The position numbers and the translations under genes were made by a program. 9,943 nt of DNA from Verrucomicrobiaceae bacterium UBA2429. GTDB lineage: Bacteria > Verrucomicrobiota > Verrucomicrobiia > Verrucomicrobiales > Verrucomicrobiaceae. Within the stretch, counting starts at the first letter, position 1, and the number at the start of each line of letters is the position of its first letter. Below are positions 1 to 6,970 of this stretch, piece by piece. The notes beneath the pieces are model-generated. The model searched no databases and was not told the origin of the DNA. It saw only the letters and a program-made list of their open reading frames with translations. The stretch is taken from the NCBI GenBank assembly GCA_002343505.1, contig DDQZ01000071.1, positions 21,867 to 31,809 of the forward strand, given 5' to 3'.

Positions 1-1261
1 GCATCATCTTCGGCTTGGTGAAGGCCTCGGCCAGAAAAATCACCTCCGGTTCCTTGCGATGCACCGTCTTGATCAACTCCTCCCAGAAGGACACGGGTTT
101 CGTGTGCGGGTTGTCCACGCGGAAGATTTTCACGCCCTTGTCCACCCAGAAGAGCACCACGTCAATGAGCTCGCGCCACAGGTTCTTCCAGTCCGCGCAG
201 TGAAAGTTCAGCGGGTAGATGTCCTGGTATTTTTTGGGCGGATTCTCCGCGTAGCGGATACTGCCGTCCGGCCGCTGATAAAACCACTCCGGGTGCTCCC
301 TCACATAAGGATGATCCGGGGAGCAGTTGATGGCGAAGTCGAGCGCGATTTCCAGGCCGCGTTTTTTGGCCTCTTCCAGCAGCCAGACGAAATCGTCCAG
401 GGTGCCCAGTTTTGGCTCGATCTCGCGATGCCCGCCCGCGGGTCCGCCGATGGCCCACGGGCTGCCCACATCGTCGGCATGGGCGGTGAGCGTGTTGTTT
501 TTGCCCTTTCTGGCAGTGATGCCGATGGGATGGATGGGAGGGAAATAAATCACATCGAAGCCCATCGTCTTTGCGTCATCAAGGCGCGGCAGGCAGTCGC
601 GGAAGGTGCTGTGCCGGTCGTAGCGGCCCTCGGCGCCCCGCGGGAAAAACTCATACCATGCCGAGAACCGCGCCCGCTCGCGTTCGACAATGACGCCGAG
701 AGGCTCCGAGGTCGTGGACAGGGAGCGGTCGGCATAGGCGTCCATGAGCACCTGCAGGTCGTATGATTGCAGCATGTCCAGAAGCTGCGGGGCTGGCAGT
801 TTTTCCAGAAGATCGGCGATGTCCTCAAGCTGTCTGCCGGCGTCGCCAGCGCCCGCCGCCCGCGCGCGGCGGGCGGCCTCGCGCAGCAGGCGCGCGCCTT
901 CCAGCGCCTCCACGGGCACGTCGGGATCATCCGCGCCGACGCGCACCGCGAAGGTTTTCTTCCACCCGCGGAAGGTGTCCGCCCACGCCTCCACGGCATA
1001 CTCCCAGCGGCCAACAGCGTCAAAGTCGCAGACGCCCTTCCAGCGATCGTTGTCCACATGGCTCATCGGCGCCTCGAACCAGCGGCGCGTGCCCTGGAGC
1101 CGCCACTTGAGCTGCGCGCTCATCACCACATGGCCGTCGGTGAAAATGTCGCACCACACCTCCAAGGGTTCGCCCGGGACCCGCTTGACGGGATGACGCC
1201 CGCCTTCCAGGCAGGGATAAAAATTCTCGATGACGACTGTGGGTGCGTGTGCGGCGGACAT
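1..1261 (-). CDS. glgE: Alpha-1,4-glucan:maltose-1-phosphate maltosyltransferase (GlgE), 3'-truncated by window edge
   Basis: GlgE (GH13 family) transfers maltosyl units from alpha-maltose-1-phosphate to the non-reducing end of alpha-1,4-glucan in the cytoplasm; it is the polymerising step of the trehalose-to-glycogen (TreS-Mak-GlgE-GlgB) route. Translation from the ATG at 1261 gives 420 residues without a stop up to the window edge; family members are roughly 650-680 residues. The N-terminal part carries the family's GGRHPVKRVPGE stretch followed by DIFTDGH (about residues 23-45), typical of the GlgE N domain. The barrel starts near residue 195 (WYEFFPRGAEG, then DVIYFPPIHPIG). The nucleophile motif FRVDNPHTKP places Asp at residue 383 and the acid/base motif FLAEAF places Glu at 412. 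Their spacing of 29 equals that of Streptomyces GlgE (D394/E423, from memory), so the active site looks intact. The aldolase/dehydrogenase gene ends 68 bases upstream on the same strand. No clear Shine-Dalgarno site precedes the ATG. Confidence 0.95.
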   Translation of the reverse strand, partial: MSAAHAPTVVIENFYPCLEGGRHPVKRVPGEPLEVWCDIFTDGHVVMSAQLKWRLQGTRRWFEAPMSHVDNDRWKGVCDFDAVGRWEYAVEAWADTFRGWKKTFAVRVGADDPDVPVEALEGARLLREAARRARAAGAGDAGRQLEDIADLLEKLPAPQLLDMLQSYDLQVLMDAYADRSLSTTSEPLGVIVERERARFSAWYEFFPRGAEGRYDRHSTFRDCLPRLDDAKTMGFDVIYFPPIHPIGITARKGKNNTLTAHADDVGSPWAIGGPAGGHREIEPKLGTLDDFVWLLEEAKKRGLEIALDFAINCSPDHPYVREHPEWFYQRPDGSIRYAENPPKKYQDIYPLNFHCADWKNLWRELIDVVLFWVDKGVKIFRVDNPHTKPVSFWEELIKTVHRKEPEVIFLAEAFTKPKMM

Positions 1262-1283
1262 GGGAGCGGTAACGCCACATTGA

Positions 1284-1304
1284 GCCTCTGCCGCGTGGCG
1301 AGGC
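1284..1304 (-). other. Hairpin in the aldolase-glgE gap
   Basis: A GCCTC / GAGGC stem (1284-1288 with 1300-1304) continues, after one bulged T at 1289, as GCC / GGC (1290-1292 with 1297-1299) around a GCGT loop. It lies between the stop of the aldolase/dehydrogenase gene and the glgE start, both transcribed leftwards. No T-run follows on the minus strand, so it is not a textbook intrinsic terminator; it may attenuate transcription or protect an mRNA end, or be chance in GC-rich DNA. Confidence 0.3.
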
Positions 1305-1329
1305 AAGTTCGGAAATTCGACAACCTTCC

Positions 1330-3303
1330 TCAAATCACCCGGTCATTCCCGCCATCCACCGGGATCTGCGCGCCGGTGACCTTCGCGAACAAGGGTGACG
1401 CCATCGCGGCGACCATGTTGCCGATGTCTTTGGAGCGGATCTCGACCTTCATGAGGTTCTTGGTCTTGTATTCCTCGACGGTCATGTTGTAGCGGGCGGC
1501 GCTCTTGGCGAGGGCTTCGGGGGTCCAGAGCTTGGTGTCGAAGACGGCGTCGGGGTGGACGATGTTGACGCGGATCTTCCACGGGGCGAGTTCGAGGGCG
1601 GCGACGCGGCAGAGCTGCGTGAGGGCGGCTTTGGAGCAGGAGTAGGCGGAGGCGCCGGGGCCGGGGGCTTTGAAGTTGCGGCTGCCGACGAAAACGATGC
1701 TGCCATCGACGCTGTGCTTCACATACGGGATGACTTTGTTCATCAGCTTTTGATGGCTGGTGAGGTTGATCATGATCGTGCGGTCCCAATCAGTCTGCGC
1801 CATGACGTCGAGCGCATCGTTTTTCGGGAAGATGCCGGCGTTGCTGACGACGATGTCGATGCCGCCGAACTCGCGGACGGTGAAGTCGATGGCGTCCTGC
1901 ACGGGCTGGTCCTCGGTGAGGTTCACGACGATGCCGATGGCGCCGATCTTCTTCATGATGTCGGGGATCTCTTTGTCGATATCGAGACCGACGACCTGCG
2001 CGCCCTGCTCGGCGAGCGATTCAGCGATGGCGAAGCCGATGCCGGCGGCGCAACCGGTGACGAGGGCGACCTTGCCCTGATGCACCTTGCGGGCGGGGCC
2101 TTTGCGGAGCTTGGCCTGCTCGAGGTCCCAGTATTCGATGTCGAAGATGTCCTTCTCGCTGAGCGGTGCCCAGCCGCCGGTGCGCTCGCCTAGCGCGACG
2201 GTGGCGGCGGTGCTTTCGGCGATGTCGGCGACGATTTTGGCGTCCTTCAAGGTATCGCCAAAGCTGACGATGCCATTGCCGGGCCACACGGCGAAGCGCG
2301 GGGCGGCATCGAGCATGGTCTGGCCGCTGGCGTGCTTCGTGAAGTAGGCGGCATAGTCATCGGCGAACTTTTGCACGCTGGCAGCGTGGTCGTCACCGAG
2401 CACGACGGGGATGCGCTTCGTGCGGATGCTGTGATCGGGGGTCAAAGGTCCGCGCGTGGCGCAATCGGCGATGTTGGGCAGGGCACCGTAGCTCAAAGCG
2501 GCTTCGCTGGTGCTGAGGCGGGCGATTTGCGGGAAGCCGCGGGTCTTCGAGACGAGCTGGCGGAGCTGGGCGAGGGTGAGGAGGTCGGGGGTGACTTTAT
2601 TGACCGGAGTGACGTTGTTGACGGATTTTTGGGCGAGGTAGTTTTCGGCCTTGGTGACGAGCTCGATGTGCTTCTCGTAGCTGGCCTTGGCGTCGTCGGC
2701 GAAGGTGAAGAGGCCGTGTTTGAGCAGGACGATGCCTTCGATGCCTTCTTGGCGCAGATCGGTCTTCTGTAGCACTTCGAAGACTTGTTTGGCCAAAACG
2801 AAACCGGGCATCACATAGGGCAGCACGAGCACTTTGGAGCCGAAAAGCTCCTTCGTGCGTGCTTCGCCGTCTTTGGCGCAGGTGAGGGCGGAGATGGCGT
2901 TGGCGTGGCTGTGATCGACGAACTTGAAGGGCAGGATGGCGTGCAGGATGGCCTCGATGCTGGCGGCGGGCGCATTGGGGTTGGTCATCGCGGCGCGTTG
3001 CTGCAGGACCATGTCCTCATCGGTCATGGTGGGCAATTTGGCCATTTTGAGGAGCGCCTCCATGCGCACGGGGGCGAAGCCGGCCCGCTCAATGGTAGCG
3101 AGATCCCAGCCGCTGCCCTTCACGTAGCAAATGTCCACGGAATCGCCGAAGTAGTCCTTCTCGGTGACTTTGACGGAGGTATTGCCACCGCCATGAAGAA
3201 CGAGTTCCGGGTTCCGACCGAGCAGGCGGGAGGTATAGACGCGCTGTCCGAGGGCGTCGGTTCCGAAAGTGGCGGCTTCAGTGTCGTTCCAGAGGCTGTG
3301 CAT
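1330..3303 (-). CDS. Bifunctional class II aldolase / short-chain dehydrogenase fusion
   Basis: A 657-residue fusion. The N-terminal half is a class II (FucA/AraD/RhaD-type) aldolase: LVLHGGGNTSVK at about residues 34-45 is the phosphate-binding region, HSH (His131, His133) and KHG (His196) fit zinc ligands. The C-terminal part from about residue 410 is a short-chain dehydrogenase with TGCAAGIG (416-423) for NAD(P), SNAG (487-490), Ser541 and the Tyr554-xxx-Lys558 pair. Relatives in Rhizobium (RhaD) and Bacillus (RhaEW/YuxG) split rhamnulose-1-phosphate into dihydroxyacetone phosphate and L-lactaldehyde and oxidise the latter to lactate; that or a similar deoxysugar substrate is inferred here. 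I chose the ATG at 3303 (MHSLWNDTEA), where the family normally begins; an in-frame TTG at 3351 would add 16 residues with no family resemblance. No rhamnose isomerase or kinase gene lies beside it. Likely cytoplasmic; transcribed away from the ROK gene. Confidence 0.9.
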   Translation of the reverse strand: MHSLWNDTEAATFGTDALGQRVYTSRLLGRNPELVLHGGGNTSVKVTEKDYFGDSVDICYVKGSGWDLATIERAGFAPVRMEALLKMAKLPTMTDEDMVLQQRAAMTNPNAPAASIEAILHAILPFKFVDHSHANAISALTCAKDGEARTKELFGSKVLVLPYVMPGFVLAKQVFEVLQKTDLRQEGIEGIVLLKHGLFTFADDAKASYEKHIELVTKAENYLAQKSVNNVTPVNKVTPDLLTLAQLRQLVSKTRGFPQIARLSTSEAALSYGALPNIADCATRGPLTPDHSIRTKRIPVVLGDDHAASVQKFADDYAAYFTKHASGQTMLDAAPRFAVWPGNGIVSFGDTLKDAKIVADIAESTAATVALGERTGGWAPLSEKDIFDIEYWDLEQAKLRKGPARKVHQGKVALVTGCAAGIGFAIAESLAEQGAQVVGLDIDKEIPDIMKKIGAIGIVVNLTEDQPVQDAIDFTVREFGGIDIVVSNAGIFPKNDALDVMAQTDWDRTIMINLTSHQKLMNKVIPYVKHSVDGSIVFVGSRNFKAPGPGASAYSCSKAALTQLCRVAALELAPWKIRVNIVHPDAVFDTKLWTPEALAKSAARYNMTVEEYKTKNLMKVEIRSKDIGNMVAAMASPLFAKVTGAQIPVDGGNDRVI

Positions 3304-3455
3304 GGCGGGAAAGGGGAGCGCCAGACTTCCGATGGATGGGCCGTGAAGCAAGGGGATTTTGGTTCAGGCGGCGATGATCGAATGCAGGCGGCGGATTGTT
3401 GCTTGCCCCGGCGCGGAAGCCCGTCCTCAATAGCCTCAATCATCCACCAACAGCC
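3304..3455. promoter_or_regulatory. Divergent intergenic region between the aldolase fusion and the ROK gene
   Basis: This 152-base gap separates two genes transcribed outwards, so it should hold promoters for both. I could not identify a convincing -35/-10 pair on either strand. The one clear element is a 7-base direct repeat, CCTCAAT, at 3425-3431 and 3434-3440 (nine-base period), which ends 15 bases before the ROK ATG. Neither flanking start has a good Shine-Dalgarno sequence. Confidence 0.45.
3425..3440. repeat. Short direct repeat CCTCAAT x2
   Basis: CCTCAAT occurs at 3425-3431 and again at 3434-3440, separated by AG, just ahead of the ROK-family start. A nine-base period is close to one helical turn, so paired half-sites for a regulator are possible, but with only two short copies chance is not excluded. 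Confidence 0.3.
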
Positions 3456-4487
3456 ATGCCTGCGAAACCGCCGCCCAAATCGAAGAAGCCCGCAAAAGCA
3501 CGGAAGCCGAAATTGAAAAAGACGCCCTTCTGGGTTGGCTTTGACCTCGGCGGCACCAAGATGCTGGCCTGCGTTCTCGACGCCGGCTACAACGTCCTTG
3601 GAACCGCGCGCAAGACGACCAACGGCTCCGACGGCCAGATCAAAGGCAGGAAAAAAATCGTCAACGCCATCCATGAAGCAATCGCCGAGGCGGGGGTGGA
3701 CCCGGCGGGGTTGCAGGGGATTGGCATTGGCTGTCCCGGTCTGGTGAATCCTGAAAGGGGCATCCTGATCAACGCTCCGAACCTGGGTTGGAACAACATG
3801 GGCCTGGCCGGCATTTTAAAGAACGCTTTCAACAAGCCCGTGGCGGTCCTCAATGATGTGGATGCGGGAACTTTCGGCGAATACAAGCTCGGCGCGGGCA
3901 AGGGCGCGCGCTCCCTGCTCGGGGTTTTTCCCGGCACGGGCGTGGGCGCCGGGTTCGTCTATGACGGACGCCTCATCATGGGACGCACCGTCTCCGCGAT
4001 GGAGTTGGGCATGATTTATCTGCCAGGCACGCATTTGGGCAGCGCGGAGTTTGGCGCGGTGATTCTGGAGGACCTGACCAGCAGGCTTGCCCTGGCCTCG
4101 CAGGCGGGTGTGGCCTGCTATCGCGGGCAGCTCCCGGAGCTGGACAGAAAAACGCGGGGCAATCTGCGCGATCTGCGCAGCAAGGCCCTGGCGAACTCCT
4201 ACAAGGCGGGTGATGAGGCCGCGCTTGTGATGTTCCGCAACGGGGTGCGTTATCTCGGCATGGGTGTGGCCGCTGTGGTGAATCTTTTCGCGCCGGACCA
4301 TATCACCCTAGGCGGCGGTCTGGTGGAGGAGCTTCCGGATTTGTATTTGAGGACGCTCAAGGAGGAGGTGGCGCGTTACGCACTGCCGCCGCTGGCGCGC
4401 GGAGTGCGCTATTCGCTGGCAAAGCTGGGCGGCGGCGCGGTGGCGGTTGGCAGCGTGGCCTGGCTGCGCGAGAATTCAGGCAAGTGA
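3456..4487 (+). CDS. ROK-family sugar kinase homologue (glucokinase-like), atypical sugar/zinc motif
   Basis: The 343-residue protein has a ROK (repressor/ORF/kinase) fold of the actin-like ATPase superfamily; members typically phosphorylate glucose or other hexoses with ATP. Seen: phosphate-1 loop FDLGGTKM (29-36), GCPGLVNPERG (92-102), LNDVDAGTFGEY (132-143) with the expected catalytic Asp134, FPGTGVGAG (158-166) and LGGGLVEEL (285-293). The usual ExGH motif reads ELGM (183-186), and no CxCGxxGC zinc cluster follows. There is no N-terminal DNA-binding helix-turn-helix, which argues for an enzyme over a repressor. Residues 2-22 form a Lys/Pro-rich tail with ten basic and no acidic residues. 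The ATG at 3456 is preferred to a TTG at 3396; a TTG at 3513, with GGAAG six bases upstream, would remove most of the tail and is a real alternative. The downstream HD gene starts six bases after the stop, so the two are probably one operon. Substrate unknown. Confidence 0.85.
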   Translation: MPAKPPPKSKKPAKARKPKLKKTPFWVGFDLGGTKMLACVLDAGYNVLGTARKTTNGSDGQIKGRKKIVNAIHEAIAEAGVDPAGLQGIGIGCPGLVNPERGILINAPNLGWNNMGLAGILKNAFNKPVAVLNDVDAGTFGEYKLGAGKGARSLLGVFPGTGVGAGFVYDGRLIMGRTVSAMELGMIYLPGTHLGSAEFGAVILEDLTSRLALASQAGVACYRGQLPELDRKTRGNLRDLRSKALANSYKAGDEAALVMFRNGVRYLGMGVAAVVNLFAPDHITLGGGLVEELPDLYLRTLKEEVARYALPPLARGVRYSLAKLGGGAVAVGSVAWLRENSGK

Positions 4488-4493
4488 CACACC

Positions 4494-6038
4494 ATGCTTT
4501 TGCCTGACACCCCGCCATCCCGCGAGCACGCCATCCTTCATGTCGGCGCCGCCTCCATCTCGCTCATCATAGGCACCCGGCTTGAGACCGGCGGTTTCAG
4601 CCTGCTGGAGCATCTGGACCGCCCCCTGGCGCTGGCGCGCGACATTTTTCGCGGAGGCGTCATCTCCCGTTCCACAGTGGAGCAGGCGGCGGGCATTCTG
4701 AAGGACTACCAGTCCAGCCTGCGCGAATACGGGGTGAGCGCCGCGCACACGCGCCTGCACGCCACCAACATCCTGGCCGAGGCGGTGAACCACGAGATTT
4801 TTCTCAACCGCCTCCAGGTCACGACCGGTCTTGCCGCGCGTCTGATGGACGATGGCGACATGACCCGCTTCATCTACCAGGTCAGCCAGCGTCTTTTCCA
4901 GGCAAACCCGGCTTTGAGGGAAGGGCACACTTTTGTCACCCACATCGGTCCTGGCAACACCCGGGCCTTGTATTTCAAAGCCGGACGTCTGGCCGCTTAC
5001 AGCAACTACCGCCTCGGCATCTTCCGCGCCCGCGAGGCGGTGGCTGTCGAGGAGGGGGACGCGCCGCGCCAGCTCAGCCATCTGGAAGAGCATATTCGCG
5101 GTGTCGTGGACCACCTGGCCGCGGACTATTCCGGCTATACCACCGAGCATCATGTGGCCATCGGCGCTGAGATCCAGAGTGTGGCAGCGGAGATGACTGC
5201 GGCGAAAAACGGCCTGCGCTGCATCCTGGAGAGAGACCTGGAGCGGGTGGCGGGAAAGCTGGCGCTGCTGAGTCCCGACGAGATGGTGCGCAAGCTGCAT
5301 GTGCATTACACCGGCGCGGAAGGGGTGGTGCCGGCGTTGCAGACAAATCTGGCCCTGGCGCGCAGGTTCGGCGACGAGCGGCTCTGGGTGCCGGAGGGGG
5401 ATTTCCAGCGCGAGCTCATGCTCGATCTCGCGACAGCGGGCCCGCGCCTGGAAAACTTCCAGGACGAGGTCATCCAGGCCGCTTGCGAGATCGGTGTGCG
5501 CTACAAGACGGACCGCAAACACGCCGACCATGTGGCGGCCTTTGCCCAGCAGTTGTTCCGCGAGCTGCAGCACCTCCACGGGCTGGACGCCAAGTACGAG
5601 CTTGTGCTCCGGGTGGCCGCCCTCCTGCACGAGGTCGGCATGTTCATCAGCCCGCGCGAGCATCACAAGCACAGCCTCTACATTTTGCTTCAGACGGAAA
5701 TCTTCGGCCTCAGCAGCGGCGACCGCGTGCTGGTGGCCCTGCTGGCGCGCTACCATCGCCGCTACAACCCCGAGCCGAACCATCCGCACTTCGCCGATCT
5801 CTCGCGCGAGGAGCGCATGATCGTTTTCAAGCTGGCCGCGCTTTTGCGCATCGCCGACGCGCTGGACCGCACCCATGCCCAGCGCGTCAAGAGCATCCTC
5901 ATCCGGCCTGACGGCGGCCGCCTGCACATCCTCACCCCAGGTGTGGATGACACCACCGTCGAGCAGATCGCCATCAACTCGAAGTGCGGCATTTTCAGCG
6001 AGATCTACGGTTACGAGGTCGTGCTGTCGAGACCGTAA
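4494..6038 (+). CDS. Ppx/GppA-like protein with C-terminal HD-type region; phosphatase motifs degenerate
   Basis: 514 residues, close to the length of two-domain exopolyphosphatases. The N-terminal ~300 residues resemble the Ppx/GppA actin-like fold, which hydrolyses polyphosphate or pppGpp. The expected DxGSNS motif reads HVGAAS (16-21). The SGxEEARL segment carrying the catalytic Glu reads TTGLAARL (110-117), and DIGGGST reads HIGPGNT (150-156). The C-terminal region is better kept: LLHEVGMFI (377-385) resembles the LHEVG of E. coli Ppx, followed by HHKHSLYIL (390-398), LARYHRR (417-423) and LLRIADALDRTH (451-462). A conserved HD-type domain with an N-terminal part that has probably lost phosphatase activity is the most direct reading; sensing or scaffolding is inference. 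The ATG at 4494 starts six bases after the ROK stop, implying co-transcription and perhaps translational coupling. No signal peptide; cytoplasmic. Alternative: a divergent but active subfamily using other residues. Confidence 0.82.
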   Translation: MLLPDTPPSREHAILHVGAASISLIIGTRLETGGFSLLEHLDRPLALARDIFRGGVISRSTVEQAAGILKDYQSSLREYGVSAAHTRLHATNILAEAVNHEIFLNRLQVTTGLAARLMDDGDMTRFIYQVSQRLFQANPALREGHTFVTHIGPGNTRALYFKAGRLAAYSNYRLGIFRAREAVAVEEGDAPRQLSHLEEHIRGVVDHLAADYSGYTTEHHVAIGAEIQSVAAEMTAAKNGLRCILERDLERVAGKLALLSPDEMVRKLHVHYTGAEGVVPALQTNLALARRFGDERLWVPEGDFQRELMLDLATAGPRLENFQDEVIQAACEIGVRYKTDRKHADHVAAFAQQLFRELQHLHGLDAKYELVLRVAALLHEVGMFISPREHHKHSLYILLQTEIFGLSSGDRVLVALLARYHRRYNPEPNHPHFADLSREERMIVFKLAALLRIADALDRTHAQRVKSILIRPDGGRLHILTPGVDDTTVEQIAINSKCGIFSEIYGYEVVLSRP

Positions 6039-6039
6039 A

Positions 6040-6057
6040 GCCTCCCGGCCTGGGGGC
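6040..6057. terminator. Possible terminator hairpin in the convergent gap
   Basis: Between the converging stops at 6038 and 6084, GCCTCC (6040-6045) can pair with GGGGGC (6052-6057), one pair being a G-T wobble, around a six-base loop. Read on the minus strand the stem is followed by TTTA, giving a weak stop signal for the prenyltransferase-like gene; on the plus strand A residues follow, so it is not a canonical terminator in that direction. Prediction by eye only. Confidence 0.3.
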
Positions 6058-6083
6058 AAAACACGGGCGTCGCACATGCGCGT

Positions 6084-6968
6084 TCACAGCGCCAGATGTC
6101 CAAGCGCCAGCAGTCCATAGTAGGTGTATTCCGGGTCGAGCACGTCATCGGTCCAGTTGCCATGGAAACCGCCCGCCGCGCTCCAGAGTGAGTCGAGAAA
6201 ATTCAGGCACGGTTCCTTGACTCGGGCGATAATTTCCGGCTGGTCTGACAAGGCATGGAGCGCCACCGCCGTGGAAAGCAGGTCTGGCACCGGCGCCCCC
6301 GGCACAGCCAGGAAGCCGCCATCCGGCAGGCATTGCCGCTCCAGCCAGGCGAGCGCCGCAGGTGGCGGCGGCATTTGCAAATGGCGGTACAGCGAAAGCA
6401 TCGCCGCCGTGGCGGTGGTGGAGCCGAATGTGAGACCAGGCTCGTTCGACCATGCTCCATCCGGCGTCTCCAGCCGGTCCATGCAGCCCGCGATGGCGAG
6501 GGCGTCAGGCGGCAGCAGGCCGAGGTCCTGATAGGCGCCCCAGGCGATGAGGCAGCCGTAGGCGCTGCCGTTGCCGCGTCCTGCCGCCTGATGATAGCCG
6601 CCATCGGGGGCGCGCCAGCGTTCGATGCGCGCAGCCAGGCGCTCGCGCGCGACTTCTGGAAAAGCGGTCATGCCCAGGCTGGCATGGCAGCGCGCCAGGC
6701 AGCAAAGGTGGACAAAATCGAGGCCCTCGCCATCGCCGAAGCAGCCCAGCCAATTCCGCGTTTTCCCGGCGGGCATGTTTGCCTGCAAAGCCATCAGCCC
6801 CTCCAGTCCGAAGACGGTGTAGTAGAGATCGGGCCGGTCCGCGCGGTCGAGGAAACCGCCGCTCTCATGCAGGCGCGACTTTAAAAAATCCGCGACCAGC
6901 GCGGCGGACTCGCCCAGCAGCTTCGGCGCGACGCGCGCCACTTGCAGCATTTCGAGACGGAACGACAT
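6084..6968 (-). CDS. Prenyltransferase/squalene-oxidase repeat (alpha-alpha toroid) protein
   Basis: 294 residues made of repeats typical of protein prenyltransferase beta subunits and terpene cyclases. Each has a Gly-rich turn then a helix pair: SGGFLDRADRPDLYYTVFGL (36-55), DGGYHQAAGRGNGSAYGCLI (122-141), DGAWSNEPGLTFGSTTA (170-186), DGGFLAVPGAPVPDLLSTAV (216-235) and AGGFHGNWTDDVLDPEYTYY (265-284). The length matches a Rab geranylgeranyltransferase beta subunit rather than a squalene-hopene cyclase (about 630), and no cyclase DxDD motif is seen. Aligned to rat RabGGTase beta from memory (zinc ligands D238, C240, H290), Asp229 is kept, but the Cys position is Leu231 and the His position Tyr281. 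True lipid transfer is therefore doubtful. The ATG at 6968 is chosen because it begins the recognisable domain two bases after the stop of the SMP-30-like gene; a longer ORF reaching 7112 only overlaps that gene. No signal peptide. Substrate unknown. Confidence 0.8.
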   Translation of the reverse strand: MSFRLEMLQVARVAPKLLGESAALVADFLKSRLHESGGFLDRADRPDLYYTVFGLEGLMALQANMPAGKTRNWLGCFGDGEGLDFVHLCCLARCHASLGMTAFPEVARERLAARIERWRAPDGGYHQAAGRGNGSAYGCLIAWGAYQDLGLLPPDALAIAGCMDRLETPDGAWSNEPGLTFGSTTATAAMLSLYRHLQMPPPPAALAWLERQCLPDGGFLAVPGAPVPDLLSTAVALHALSDQPEIIARVKEPCLNFLDSLWSAAGGFHGNWTDDVLDPEYTYYGLLALGHLAL

Positions 6969-6970
6969 CT

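Noticed and set aside
840..900. A GC-rich stretch with repeated CGCGC/GGCGG units that looks like a low-complexity repeat.
   Set aside because: It falls inside the GlgE reading frame and encodes an Ala/Arg-rich helix (LLREAARRARAAGAGDAG), so coding explains it.
59..1492. Two long plus-strand frames (59-766 and 767-1492) opposite glgE and the aldolase end.
   Set aside because: The minus strand reads a continuous GlgE with both catalytic residues; the plus frames have no recognisable content.
1555..3516. Plus-strand frames (1555-2193, 2332-2772, 2785-3516) rich in Gly, Ala, Asp and Glu.
   Set aside because: They are antisense to the aldolase/dehydrogenase fusion and have composition-driven repetitive sequence only.
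3120..3674. A 184-codon minus-strand frame crossing the divergent gap and overlapping both neighbours.
   Set aside because: It lies out of frame with the aldolase and antisense to the ROK gene, and has no recognisable domain.
4476..6077. A 533-codon open frame on the minus strand covering the whole Ppx/HD gene, longer than that gene itself.
   Set aside because: Its translation has no recognisable motif, and it is fully antisense to a gene with clear family motifs. In GC-rich DNA the complementary frame often stays open, so this is a shadow frame.
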